Of a DNA stretch of 64,000 nucleotides, positions 40,918 to 48,810 are shown piece after piece; the first letter of the stretch is position 1, and the number at the start of each line of letters is the position of its first letter. This DNA comes from a virus. Under the pieces are notes generated by a model. It had not been told where the DNA came from. It saw only the letters and a program-made list of their open reading frames with translations, and made no database searches. Location: positions 1-64,000 of the IMG/VR virus record IMGVR_UViG_3300020186_000013; one strand, 5' to 3'. The position numbers were made by a program, and so were the translations under genes.

Positions 40918-41600
40918 GCTCGGTACTCCTTGGGGGTCTTGAACCCTAGGTTGTGGGCGATCTGCCAACGCAGGCGATCCTGCGTCACTTCAGGGGCCGT
41001 GTAGTCGATCGTGTTGACGATGTCGTAACCCAGACGCTTCAGCTGGCAGGCCACGTCCTGGGCGATCTGGATGCGTTCCTCGTCGTTCGCGTAGGCGTAG
41101 TCGTCGATGCCCCACACGGAGGCTTCGGCGTCGAGGTACTCACACTTGACGCCCCAGTATTCCCAGCCGTCCCTGTACCACTTCACCAGTTGCTCGTACG
41201 TCCGGCGAAGGTTCTCGGCCTCCATCTGCCGGGCGACCTGCGTGGCGTACCCCCGGTGGTGGAAGTACGCGAAGTTGCCGCACGTCTTCTCCCACTTGTC
41301 CTTGTCGATCACGACCAGGTGGCGGCGTCTGTTGAACCAGACCGTGTGCCCCTGGTTGTACTGCGGCTCCTCGTCCTCGACGTTACGCAGCGTGTGCTCG
41401 TACCCGTCGCAGTCCTCCCATGGGGGCTCGCTGCGGTGCTCGTCGACTACGATCTCGCAAGCCTCCAGGATGTCGTTGAAGTCTATGATCGCGTCCGTGG
41501 TGGTCTGGACGAGCGTGGTGATGATCATCTTGTCGCCCTTCCTCTCACGCCGCACCTTCCGCTTGGTCTCTCTCCGGTACTCTTTCTTACGCTTGGCCAT
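40902..41600 (-). CDS. Unknown protein with basic start and C-terminal helix
   Basis: A 232-aa protein beginning MAKRKKEYRRETKRKVRRER; ATG 41600 has GAGGAG only 2-3 nt upstream, so the start could be a few codons later. The C-terminus LRWQIAHNLGFKTPKEYRAW is a short helical motif. No family recognised. Confidence 0.55.
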   Translation of the reverse strand: MAKRKKEYRRETKRKVRRERKGDKMIITTLVQTTTDAIIDFNDILEACEIVVDEHRSEPPWEDCDGYEHTLRNVEDEEPQYNQGHTVWFNRRRHLVVIDKDKWEKTCGNFAYFHHRGYATQVARQMEAENLRRTYEQLVKWYRDGWEYWGVKCEYLDAEASVWGIDDYAYANDEERIQIAQDVACQLKRLGYDIVNTIDYTAPEVTQDRLRWQIAHNLGFKTPKEYRAWLTK

Positions 41601-41616
41601 GACTCCTCTAGTGTGA

Positions 41617-41652
41617 ACGCGAAGGCCACCCAGATCTGGGTGGCCTTCGCGT
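41617..41652. terminator. 36-bp perfect palindrome, probable bidirectional terminator
   Basis: An uninterrupted perfect palindrome with 18-bp arms (centre AGATCT), lying between the GNAT gene and the next leftward gene. Strong GC-rich stem, no U-tract, so it may act as an mRNA-stabilising or rho-type terminator hairpin. Confidence 0.6.
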
Positions 41653-41679
41653 ATTGAGTAGGGCGGTCCGTCAAGCACG

Positions 41680-42195
41680 TCACGGGACGAGCTTAGCGGC
41701 CTCAACAGCTTCGCGACGACGACGACTAAGGTCCGGTCGGGTAAACCGGAACCAGTAGGCATCCGAGCCGTCCTCGTAGAAACCACGGTCGGTCTCCACG
41801 CAGCTGAACCCCAGGATCTTCCTGGTGAAGAACAATTGAGCCGCCAGGTTGTGTTCACGCACGCGGGCGGTGTACACACGACGACGGTTCGGGCTCTGAG
41901 GTCCTACCAGAGTCCGTACAACGTGGCTTCCAATGCCCTGCCGTTGGAATTCCGGTAGAATAGCAATGCGGGCGATCCTGACCTCATCGGCACTCATCCG
42001 GTAAAGGAAGGAGCCGATGATCTCTTCATCCATGAACACGGCTTTGACGATCTGCCCGGACTTGTTGGCGAACTCTCGGAAGTCCGCCTTAGTCCATCCT
42101 TCCGTGGGGAAGCAAATTCGGTGCACGTGCTCAAGGGCGGCGAGTGCACGGCGGTCATACCACCGCACGTCGACGAACCCTTTCTTAGTCAGCAC
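41680..42195 (-). CDS. GNAT-family N-acetyltransferase
   Basis: A 171-aa acetyltransferase. ARIAILPEFQRQGIGSHVVR carries the acetyl-CoA-binding motif A (QxxGxG/A), and LFFTRKILGFSCVETDRGFY is the terminal strand/helix. GTG 42195 is preferred (AGGAGG, 6 nt spacing) over the 7-residue longer frame. Like RimI-type enzymes it may acetylate a protein or small molecule; the substrate is not indicated. Confidence 0.82.
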   Translation of the reverse strand: MLTKKGFVDVRWYDRRALAALEHVHRICFPTEGWTKADFREFANKSGQIVKAVFMDEEIIGSFLYRMSADEVRIARIAILPEFQRQGIGSHVVRTLVGPQSPNRRRVYTARVREHNLAAQLFFTRKILGFSCVETDRGFYEDGSDAYWFRFTRPDLSRRRREAVEAAKLVP

Positions 42196-42212
42196 GGTCT
42201 GCCTCCTTTGTG

Positions 42213-42857
42213 TCAACCGTCGGGGTTGACATCATAGACGGTGCCCGCTTCGGATCGGTTCGCGGGCACACGCTCTTGGAGATTATACTTCCGAAATTCA
42301 CGCCTGGCGAGCTTCGAGAGTTCATCGGCGTATGAATTGAGAGCAACTTCATCCCTTCTTAACCAGTGCCAGTTCAGGATCAGCCCCCGTCTTGCGAGGC
42401 TGTCGAACCTCTCCCACAGAGTCCCATTCTTCTCGACGAGGGGGTTGTTCACCTCCCCCGTCCCTTGCACGTACTGACTGTCCGTCACCACGTGGATCTG
42501 GAGGGCACGTCGGCGGTTCTTGCCCGCCTTGACCCTCTCCTGCTCGCGGTTGGCCAGCCACTCCAGGGGGAGCAGGTAAGCCATTACCTCGGCGACGTTT
42601 ACCGATCCCCGGTTGGCGAACCCCCACCACACCAGCCGCTCACCCGTCTGCCGCTCGACGCTGACCGATCCCCAGCCGCACTCCCGGTTCCAGTTGGAGC
42701 CCGAGCCGTCGCCGAAGATCAGCCAGTCCCAGTCGGTGATACCCATCCGGGCGACGAAGTCATCCAGGGTTTCGTTGGACGTCGGGGGCGTCGTCCCTTT
42801 TGCCTTGGATGGCGGCTTCGAGTCGCTGAAGCTCGGTAGTTTTTTCTTGGATGTCAT
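42213..42857 (-). CDS. rnhA: Ribonuclease HI
   Basis: A 214-aa RNase HI that degrades RNA in RNA-DNA hybrids, for instance Okazaki primers. Catalytic acids: IFGDGSGSNW, VAEVMAYLLPLEW, IHVVTDSQYV and LNSYADELSKLARR, in order. The N-terminal ~37 residues are Ser/Pro/Lys-rich. The ATG at 42857 (AAGG upstream) overlaps the previous gene by 98 nt; ATG 42746 would avoid this but lacks a ribosome site. Confidence 0.85.
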   Translation of the reverse strand: MTSKKKLPSFSDSKPPSKAKGTTPPTSNETLDDFVARMGITDWDWLIFGDGSGSNWNRECGWGSVSVERQTGERLVWWGFANRGSVNVAEVMAYLLPLEWLANREQERVKAGKNRRRALQIHVVTDSQYVQGTGEVNNPLVEKNGTLWERFDSLARRGLILNWHWLRRDEVALNSYADELSKLARREFRKYNLQERVPANRSEAGTVYDVNPDG

Positions 42858-43197
42858 TGTGAAGCCTTACGCTTTCTATGGTCATGACCTCGACACTCTC
42901 TCGCAGGTGGGCACCGTAGTCAATGGCCCGTGCGAACTGCTCCTGCAACAGACGCAGGGTCTGGAACATGGAGCCGAAGATGGCATCGGCGGACGACACC
43001 GGACCCTTGTCCGACATCCAGACGCCCTTCTGCACCTGGGCGTCGTTTAACGCCCCGTAGTAGTCAAACGTGACGCCAATGCTCCGCAGCATCGGGAACT
43101 GTTGGAACAACGCCAGGGCCAGTTCCTTCTGGGCGTTACACAGGTGCTCATCGAACTGCACCTTCTCGGTCTCCGGCTGCTCGGGAACATCGCTCAC
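42760..43197 (-). CDS. Unknown protein with C-terminal coiled coil
   Basis: GTG start at 43197 (MSDVPEQPETEKV). A helical body (AQKELALALFQQFPMLRSIG) and a predicted coiled coil near the end (HNDIQEKTTELQRLEAAIQG). No family recognised. The start follows the palindrome at 43209-43224. Confidence 0.6.
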   Translation of the reverse strand: MSDVPEQPETEKVQFDEHLCNAQKELALALFQQFPMLRSIGVTFDYYGALNDAQVQKGVWMSDKGPVSSADAIFGSMFQTLRLLQEQFARAIDYGAHLRESVEVMTIESVRLHNDIQEKTTELQRLEAAIQGKRDDAPDVQRNPG

Positions 43198-43208
43198 GGG
43201 TTGCCCTC

Positions 43209-43224
43209 TAAATTCCAGTTTCTA
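43209..43224. repeat. 16-bp gene-junction palindrome, copy 4
   Basis: TAAATTCCAGTTTCTA. Its right half includes the TAG stop (43222-43224) of the membrane protein gene, and the remainder fills the gap to the next gene's start at 43197. Confidence 0.65.
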
Positions 43225-43566
43225 AGTTTCCACGTCCGGAAGGGTATTCGCTTTGGGCGTCCGGCACCAGTCGTGTCCGGCGTCGTTCATGGCGTTAGCC
43301 AGGCGGCTAACCGCCAGGGCGACGACGAACAGCCAGAACCCGGACCCGGCGTAATAGAACAGGGTTAGGGCGAACCCCGCCCACACCGATGTGCACCAGG
43401 GGCAGCCCAGCATGTCGCCGAGCCACCCCCCGAGCCTCCCGGACCACACCTGGGTGCGTGCCCGCCATCCGGCCGTCAGGATGCTGTGGTGCCAGACCTC
43501 GACGGTCTGCCACACGGCGAGCCCGATGACGACAATTGCCGCCAGTGTGTCACTTCCGCTTTCCAC
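43222..43566 (-). CDS. Small membrane protein (DUF1360-like)
   Basis: A 114-aa protein with hydrophobic helices (TLAAIVVIGLAVW; AGFALTLFYYAGSGFWLFVV) and the motif LGCPWCTSVWAGF between them, the Cys-x-x-Cys pattern of DUF1360 phage/bacterial membrane proteins. GTG start 43566 has AAAGGA ~8 nt upstream. Likely inner-membrane; role unknown, though holin-like or surface-related functions are possible. Confidence 0.65.
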   Translation of the reverse strand: MESGSDTLAAIVVIGLAVWQTVEVWHHSILTAGWRARTQVWSGRLGGWLGDMLGCPWCTSVWAGFALTLFYYAGSGFWLFVVALAVSRLANAMNDAGHDWCRTPKANTLPDVET

Positions 43567-43756
43567 GTCGCTTGTCCTTTGCCATCGGCTCGCTGTAGAC
43601 TGCCTTCGCGGCCAGCATGCCCATGCCGATCGCGAGGCCGATCGGCAAGAAGTGAACGAACGCCCCGGTGAGGAGCGTCCAGCCGACCGCAACCACTACC
43701 GCACCGCCGCCGATCATGGTGACCACGGCCAGCGGACCTTTATCGTGAGGCATCAA
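43550..43756 (-). CDS. Small two-helix membrane protein
   Basis: A 68-aa protein with two hydrophobic stretches (AVVTMIGGGAVVVAVGW and FLPIGLAIGMGML) and a basic C-terminus (KDKRRGKRK), an arrangement typical of small phage membrane proteins, including some holins. Overlaps the DUF1360-like gene by 17 nt. Function not assigned. Confidence 0.6.
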   Translation of the reverse strand: MMPHDKGPLAVVTMIGGGAVVVAVGWTLLTGAFVHFLPIGLAIGMGMLAAKAVYSEPMAKDKRRGKRK

Positions 43757-43765
43757 AACTCCAGG

Positions 43766-43978
43766 TCACTGGTCGGCCCACGGGTGGGTGATGCCTCGAT
43801 CTGGCGGTGGCTCTCCCTCGTACTTGATCAAGATCTCCTGTAGAGGCCCAGGCGGGCTCGCCAAGGGGATCTTATGAATGAGGAGGTCACCTACCGCCAA
43901 CCGCGAGTTCGGCGGAATGGTGGCCCGCAGGAGGCCGACCCGTTCAAGGAACTCGCGGGGGGATCGAGACACGGCCAT
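43766..43978 (-). CDS. Unknown 70-aa protein
   Basis: Small protein (FLERVGLLRATIPPNSRLAV; IHKIPLASPPGPLQEILIKY) between two membrane-protein genes. No motif recognised; start at 43978 taken without a clear SD. Confidence 0.5.
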   Translation of the reverse strand: MAVSRSPREFLERVGLLRATIPPNSRLAVGDLLIHKIPLASPPGPLQEILIKYEGEPPPDRGITHPWADQ

Positions 43979-44012
43979 CCGTAGTCCTCCAGCTTGTAAG
44001 GAAAGTTGGGTA

Positions 44013-44204
44013 CTAGTTCTTTTTCTTCTTGGCGTCTTCTGTCGACGTCGAGTATTTTAACAGCTTCCAGGCGATCGCAGCAATGCCGCTGACGAACGCC
44101 CACGTGGCCCCGACAAGGACGAGCATGGCGTTGACCGCCCAGTCGATGGACGAGTCGGTACTGGGGTCCTTGTAGAGATCGAATTTCTTCTTACGACGAG
44201 ACAC
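44013..44204 (-). CDS. Small single-helix membrane protein
   Basis: A 63-aa protein: basic start (SRRKKKFDLYK), one transmembrane helix (AMLVLVGATWAFVSGIAAIA), and a lysine-rich end. The GTG start at 44204 is 2 bp from the divergent terminase ATG (44207), so promoters for both must lie within the opposite coding regions. Confidence 0.6.
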   Translation of the reverse strand: MSRRKKKFDLYKDPSTDSSIDWAVNAMLVLVGATWAFVSGIAAIAWKLLKYSTSTEDAKKKKN

Positions 44205-44206
44205 GG

Positions 44207-47200
44207 ATGTCTACCTCCAAAAAGTTGACGATCGCGGAACAGCTGAAGATCAAGAAGAAGAAACAGCAGTCGGCGTTCCTCCAGACGGCGTCCCTCTCCA
44301 AGAAGGAGATGGGCCTGACGGGCTTCGAGGACGAGTGGACCAAGCGACTGATCATTGCCCAGCACTACCTGAAGAAGAGTAACGTCGCCAGCCTGCGGCC
44401 CATCTTGCCCGCCCTCCTCCAGCTCAAGGGCAAGCCGTACCACCTCAACGATCACTTCCCGTTCGAGCCCTTCTTCCGCACCCGCATGCCCTACATGACC
44501 CTCCTCAAGACGGGCCGGCAGGTGTCGAAGTCGACGAGTCTCTCGTCCCAGGGCATCATCTTTAGCAACGCCATCCCGTACTTCTCGACGCTGTACGTCA
44601 CACCGCTGTACGAGATGATCCGGCGGTTCAGCCACAACTACGTCCGGCAGTTCATCGAGACGTCGCCCGTGAAGCGACTGTTCATGAACTCCAAGACGAT
44701 CAACTCCGTCCTCCAGCGGTCGTTCCGCAACGGTTCGACCATGTACTTCAGCTTCGCGTACCTCGACGCCGAGCGTACCCGAGGTATCCCCGCCGACAAA
44801 GTTGTCATTGACGAGAGCGTAAGACTCGGTACAATGATCAGTACCCACACCGGCTCACGCCCGATCGAGACGTTCTCGCCCGGCGACGCGGTCCTGGGGT
44901 TCGACGAGGCTGGTCATGTCCGAAAAGATGAAGTCGTCAAGTGCTCCGACCACGGGGTCCGCGACTGCTACAGGTTCGAGTTCTCCGGCGGGTCGGCGGT
45001 CGAAGCTACTAGCGATTCTTGGCTCGCCACCACCGCCGGATGGAAACGGGTCGAAGCTGTCATCACTGACCTCAGCACAAGAGCAGATGATGCTGGGTTC
45101 GATGTTGGGCGACGGGTATCTGCGGAACACCGGCAAGCATTCGGCGTTCACGAGTCGTCACGGCTGGAAGCAGCACGCCTACAACTGCCGAAAGTTCCAG
45201 GTGTTATCCGAGTTCGTACGCACGCCTCCCAGGAAAGTGAAGAACTACGGCTACGGCGAGTGGTCGAGTCTGTGGCAGACTCGACAATCGGAGGCTTTGC
45301 AGGATATCGCTTCCTTGTGTCTCCGGGACGGCAAGAAGCGTGTGACGTCGGAGTGGCTCGACAGGATGACGTGGGAAGCGGTCGCGTGGTGGTACATGGA
45401 CGACGGCTCGCTCCAACTGCGGACGGCCGTGTTCAACACGCAGGGTTTCACGTCGGCGGAAGTGAAACTCCTGGCGAACTGGTTGACGGTTCGCGGGGTG
45501 GACGCGAAAGCCGCGAGAATCACGTCGCGGCACAACCCGACTGCGAGCTACTGGATCGTGCGACTGTCGGTCGACTCGACGCGTACGCTGGCGGCACTGA
45601 TCCGACCGTACGTGTTCCCGGAGATGACTTACAAACTGGACCTGCCTGCGAAGGCCGAGGCCCTGACCTGTCACTGGTGCTCGAAGGCGTTCGTTCCGGC
45701 TACGAACGGGCAACGGGTGTACGGCACGGGCGAGCAGAAACCGTGCTGCCGCTCGTCAACGTGCAAGGCCGAGCGGCACAAAGAACTCAACGAAACGCTG
45801 ATGGCGAAACCCGGCAAGCGGGGCGAGAAGAACGCCAAGCAGCGGGAGGGCTATGCGACGGACTTGGATACCCGTCGCAAGTACGAGCGGGAGAAGGCAG
45901 CACGCCTGTACGCGAAGAACCGGGAGAAGAGACTGGCGTACAAGAGGGCGTGGCGTGCCTCCAAGAAGTCGATCTCGTCCGGGTGACGTGGACGGGTAAG
46001 CACCGCGTTTTCGATCTCGAAACCAAAAACCACAACACGTTCCTGGCCGGCGGCGTCGCGGTACACAACTGCCAGGAGATGAACTACGACTTCTTGTCGA
46101 TCATCCACGAGACCTTGTCGGGCTCCCCGTTCGGCCTCAAGCAGTACGCGGGCACGCCCAAGTCGCTTGAGAACACGATCGAGAAGCTGTGGACCGACAG
46201 CAGCCAGGCCGAGTTCGCCATCAAGTGCCACCACGGTGGGTGCAACTACTGGAACGTCCCCGCCCTGTCCCACGACCTCGTGAAGATGATCGGGCCATGG
46301 CACTCGGGCATCTCCGAGCAGTGCCCCGGTATCGTCTGTGCCAAGTGTCGCAAGCCGATCGACCCTCGCCGCAACGGCCGGTGGATTCACGCCCAGCCCA
46401 ACGTGCGGTGGTCATTCGCCGGTTACCACATCCCGCAGATCATCATGCCGATGCACTACGCCACCCCCAAGAAGTGGGACATGCTGGTCGGCAAGATGCA
46501 GGGGCGGGGCAACACGCCCATGAACGTCTTCTTCAACGAGGTGTGCGGCGAGAGCTACGACGTGGGGTCGAAGCTGGTGACGGTCACGGAGCTTCAGGCG
46601 GCAGCCTGCCTGCCGTGGGAGAACAAGATCGAGCAGGCCGAGAAGCACCTGGACCAGTACCTGTACAAGATCCTGGCGGTCGACTGGGGTGGGGGTGGCG
46701 GCAAGCTGCGGAACTCGGCTGCCAAGCCCGGCAGCGAGCAGCGGGAGCGGACGAGCTACACCGTCCTGGTGGTCATGGGCATGCGGCCCGACGGGAAGAT
46801 CGACGTGATCTGGGGCCTCCGGTCGCTGCGGACGCACGCCCACGTCCACGAGGCCGAGCTGTGCATCGCCGCCATCCAGCGGTTCAAGTGCAGTCACTTC
46901 GTGCACGACTTCAATGGGGCGGGGGCGATCCGTGAGACCTTGGTGCGTCAGGCGGGCTTCCCGATGGGCAATATCATCCCGATCGCGTACCACGCCTCGG
47001 CCAAGAAAAACATCATGGTACACAAGCCGCCGACCGACGACCTGCCGCGTGACTGGTGGACGGTCGACAAGAGCCGATCGCTCCAGCTCACGTGTGAGTT
47101 GATCAAGTCCGGCCAGCTGCGGTTCTTCAAGGACGACTACCGCAGCTCCGACGACGCCGGGCTGATCCGTGACTTCCTGGCACTCATTGAGGAGAAGACG

Positions 47201-47416
47201 GAGAGGCCATCCGGCGGCGACGTGTACTGCATTACCCGCAACCCGACCGCCTCGGACGACTTCGCCCAGGGGGTCAACATCGGGTGTTGTGCGTTGTTCC
47301 AGTTGAGCGGTCAGTGGCCCGACGTGGCGGCGGCGAACCACCTGATCCTGCCGCTCGACGTCCTGTCCCATGTCCACCCGCAGCACCAGCCGGACTGGGA
47401 CGACGCGGGGAGCTAG
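44207..47416 (+). CDS. terL: Terminase large subunit, intein-containing precursor
   Basis: DNA packaging motor (ATPase plus headful nuclease). The precursor frame is 1069 aa; the exteins total 651 aa. Walker A is GRQVSKSTSL (about 103-112), and Walker B VVIDE (199-203) is interrupted by an intein exactly before CQEM. Nuclease domain: ILAVDWGGGGG and HDFNGAGAIRETLV, plus a zinc-type insert (CHHGGC...CPGIVCAKC). One of only two plus-strand genes; the stop TAG at 47416 shares CTAG with the convergent neighbour's stop. Shine-Dalgarno is weak. Neighbouring portal/capsid genes are outside the window. Confidence 0.9.
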   Translation: MSTSKKLTIAEQLKIKKKKQQSAFLQTASLSKKEMGLTGFEDEWTKRLIIAQHYLKKSNVASLRPILPALLQLKGKPYHLNDHFPFEPFFRTRMPYMTLLKTGRQVSKSTSLSSQGIIFSNAIPYFSTLYVTPLYEMIRRFSHNYVRQFIETSPVKRLFMNSKTINSVLQRSFRNGSTMYFSFAYLDAERTRGIPADKVVIDESVRLGTMISTHTGSRPIETFSPGDAVLGFDEAGHVRKDEVVKCSDHGVRDCYRFEFSGGSAVEATSDSWLATTAGWKRVEAVITDLSTRADDAGFDVGRRVSAEHRQAFGVHESSRLEAARLQLPKVPGVIRVRTHASQESEELRLRRVVESVADSTIGGFAGYRFLVSPGRQEACDVGVARQDDVGSGRVVVHGRRLAPTADGRVQHAGFHVGGSETPGELVDGSRGGRESRENHVAAQPDCELLDRATVGRLDAYAGGTDPTVRVPGDDLQTGPACEGRGPDLSLVLEGVRSGYERATGVRHGRAETVLPLVNVQGRAAQRTQRNADGETRQAGREERQAAGGLCDGLGYPSQVRAGEGSTPVREEPGEETGVQEGVACLQEVDLVRVTWTGKHRVFDLETKNHNTFLAGGVAVHNCQEMNYDFLSIIHETLSGSPFGLKQYAGTPKSLENTIEKLWTDSSQAEFAIKCHHGGCNYWNVPALSHDLVKMIGPWHSGISEQCPGIVCAKCRKPIDPRRNGRWIHAQPNVRWSFAGYHIPQIIMPMHYATPKKWDMLVGKMQGRGNTPMNVFFNEVCGESYDVGSKLVTVTELQAAACLPWENKIEQAEKHLDQYLYKILAVDWGGGGGKLRNSAAKPGSEQRERTSYTVLVVMGMRPDGKIDVIWGLRSLRTHAHVHEAELCIAAIQRFKCSHFVHDFNGAGAIRETLVRQAGFPMGNIIPIAYHASAKKNIMVHKPPTDDLPRDWWTVDKSRSLQLTCELIKSGQLRFFKDDYRSSDDAGLIRDFLALIEEKTERPSGGDVYCITRNPTASDDFAQGVNIGCCALFQLSGQWPDVAAANHLILPLDVLSHVHPQHQPDWDDAGS
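44816..46069 (+). other. Intein in terminase Walker B, splicing domains only in the extein frame
   Basis: Starts at Ser204 (SVRLGTMISTHTGSRPIETF) after VVIDE and ends GVAVHN before Cys+1. Block B reads VEATSDSWLATTAGWKRV, lacking the usual TxxH histidine (Ser instead). The F/G blocks are HRVFDLETKNHNTFLAGGVA. In between, the extein frame stays open for ~900 nt but is nonsense-like (Arg/Gly/Val-rich); the homing-endonuclease domain is encoded in the +1 frame (44916-45986). Confidence 0.85.
44916..45986 (+). CDS. LAGLIDADG homing endonuclease, out of frame inside the terminase intein
   Basis: An ORF in frame +1 relative to terL with both LAGLIDADG motifs: MMLGSMLGDGYL near 45088 and AVAWWYMDDGSL later. 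KLSSLTSAQEQMMLGSMLGD looks like the normal linkage after intein block B. A Cys pair (CHWC...CC...C) and a basic C-terminus precede its own TGA at 45984-45986. Start unsure: ATG 44916 or ATG 45088, both with poor SD. It may be a nested free-standing nuclease or a frameshift-expressed domain. Confidence 0.7.
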   Translation: MSEKMKSSSAPTTGSATATGSSSPAGRRSKLLAILGSPPPPDGNGSKLSSLTSAQEQMMLGSMLGDGYLRNTGKHSAFTSRHGWKQHAYNCRKFQVLSEFVRTPPRKVKNYGYGEWSSLWQTRQSEALQDIASLCLRDGKKRVTSEWLDRMTWEAVAWWYMDDGSLQLRTAVFNTQGFTSAEVKLLANWLTVRGVDAKAARITSRHNPTASYWIVRLSVDSTRTLAALIRPYVFPEMTYKLDLPAKAEALTCHWCSKAFVPATNGQRVYGTGEQKPCCRSSTCKAERHKELNETLMAKPGKRGEKNAKQREGYATDLDTRRKYEREKAARLYAKNREKRLAYKRAWRASKKSISSG

Positions 47417-48318
47417 ATTGGTTTTGGCATCGGGTTATCGGGGTAGTATCGAATGGACACGTTACGGTCCTTCTGCCAGGCATTCCAAGCGGAAATGCAA
47501 CAGAACAAGAACTCACGAGGCTTCTTGCTCTTCCCGCCGTTCTTGCTCTTGATGACGGTGACACCCAGCCACTTCGCCAGTTGGCGGGTGGTGACGGTTG
47601 CCGGAGCACCGCTCTCCTCGCGAACTTCAGTCCAGAACTTCGTAGCTCTATTGGCGTCTACCTTGTAACTGCCGAACATCGCGGCGACCACCGGAGCACG
47701 CCGCAGGAAGCGAGCCTTGGTGCTGTTCAGGATGTCCACGCACCACAAGCAGAACGGGACAAAGTGTTGCAGAAGTTGAGCCCGTCTTGGGGCATCACGA
47801 GTACACAGTGTAAGGTTCTCCAGGCCCTCCGGTTCGCATTTGTACGTCGAAACGTACGTGTACAACCCGGACACCAGCAGATCGACCGTCTTGCCGTCGA
47901 GGCTGCACAGTTCCGGGATGATGCTGGCGTACATGCGGTTGATGTCGTTGAACTTACGGACGGATACGGTTGAGTCGAACGTCCCGTAGAGGGCTGCGAC
48001 GTCCTGCATCGTATCGCATTCGTAGTCTTGGACGGTGGCGTAGACCCGCTTGCGACCTTTGGTACTGCACTTCGACAGTGCAGTTGACGTGTGTTTGCCG
48101 TTGAGCCGGTAGATTAACCCTGTCTCGCGACAGAGAACACGTGCCCACTCGACAGCTCGTAACATTCCGGTGGCGACGTTATCCTCGTGAGTTTCGAGCC
48201 GAACGGCATCCTTATCGCGGTCGACTCCTGCCGCCAACATTTGAGACCACTCAGTTGCGACCTCTTGTGTGATGAGCACAATTTCTGGTTTGCCGTTGTT
48301 GAGAGCCCACCAAGCCAT
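47413..48318 (-). CDS. ParB/DGQHR-like protein (tentative)
   Basis: A 301-aa protein. LIYRLNGKHTSTALSK and the following VYATVQDYECDTMQDVAALY, then FDSTVSVRKFND, resemble the ParB-like/sulfiredoxin-fold N-terminal domain of DGQHR-type phage and plasmid proteins. ATG 48318 has GGAGG 6 nt upstream, in front of a strong promoter/operator candidate (48346-48398). The family call rests on remembered motif patterns. Stop shared with terL's CTAG. Confidence 0.6.
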   Translation of the reverse strand: MAWWALNNGKPEIVLITQEVATEWSQMLAAGVDRDKDAVRLETHEDNVATGMLRAVEWARVLCRETGLIYRLNGKHTSTALSKCSTKGRKRVYATVQDYECDTMQDVAALYGTFDSTVSVRKFNDINRMYASIIPELCSLDGKTVDLLVSGLYTYVSTYKCEPEGLENLTLCTRDAPRRAQLLQHFVPFCLWCVDILNSTKARFLRRAPVVAAMFGSYKVDANRATKFWTEVREESGAPATVTTRQLAKWLGVTVIKSKNGGKSKKPREFLFCCISAWNAWQKDRNVSIRYYPDNPMPKPI

Positions 48319-48345
48319 GTTGCACCTCCGGTGTTTGTGAGCGGT

Positions 48346-48398
48346 GCGAGTGCGGCGTATAACACCGCACTCGCGACGCTGTCATATGCCGCACTCGC
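48346..48398 (-). promoter_or_regulatory. Promoter with three operator copies upstream of 47413-48318
   Basis: Three copies of GCGAGTGCGG/CCGCACTCGC: a perfect 10-bp inverted repeat (48346-48355 and 48365-48374) and a third at 48389-48398. On the minus strand ATGACA, 18 nt, TATACG makes a -35/-10-like pair, with the -10 inside the loop of the dyad, as expected for a repressor overlapping the promoter. It sits ~30 nt ahead of the SD. Confidence 0.6.
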
Positions 48399-48495
48399 AG
48401 CGATGTACGCACAGAGAGACTAGCCAGTCTGTGCACTAATCAGCAAGGTCAGTAGTGACAAAATGATGCTTTTGCGGCAGGACTGTAAACCGTCG

Positions 48496-48511
48496 TAAAT
48501 ACTGGAATTAG
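48496..48511. repeat. Degenerate gene-junction palindrome
   Basis: TAAATACTGGAATTAG, ~12 of 16 bases like the canonical copies, overlapping the TAA stop (48508-48510) of the Cys-rich gene. Likely a diverged eighth copy. Confidence 0.45.
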
Positions 48512-48810
48512 ACACATCTGGCTGACACCGTGTCCGACGGCTTGTAGAGCGGGATGCCGACGCACCCGCACGTGAACGTCCACGTAGGGCTCAGGCCGTC
48601 CTTGGTCAGTACGACGGAACCGTGCTGGGCGTCCTTGCACTGCTCGCAGTCGTCGTTGAAGTCTGTGTGGAACGGGCCGGGCCGACCGTTCATCGACTCG
48701 TGGGCCACGCACATCCCCTGGCAGGCGGGCCAGGAGTACGCACACACCGGGCAGTCGTCGTCGACCCCCAGCTGGCAGGTCAGGTCCTTGAAGTCATCCA
48801 TCGTTGCCAT
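48508..48810 (-). CDS. Cys-rich 100-aa protein
   Basis: A protein with CPVCAYSWPAC, CEQCKDAQ and FTCGCVG clusters, perhaps two zinc sites. Starts MATMDDFKDLTCQLGVDDDC. No family recognised. It overlaps 48794-49003 by 17 nt. Confidence 0.6.
   Translation of the reverse strand: MATMDDFKDLTCQLGVDDDCPVCAYSWPACQGMCVAHESMNGRPGPFHTDFNDDCEQCKDAQHGSVVLTKDGLSPTWTFTCGCVGIPLYKPSDTVSARCV

Noticed and set aside
46189-46935. Plus-strand ORF of 248 aa overlapping terminase
   Set aside because: Out-of-frame shadow of the terminase nuclease region with Arg/Pro/Gln-rich composition.
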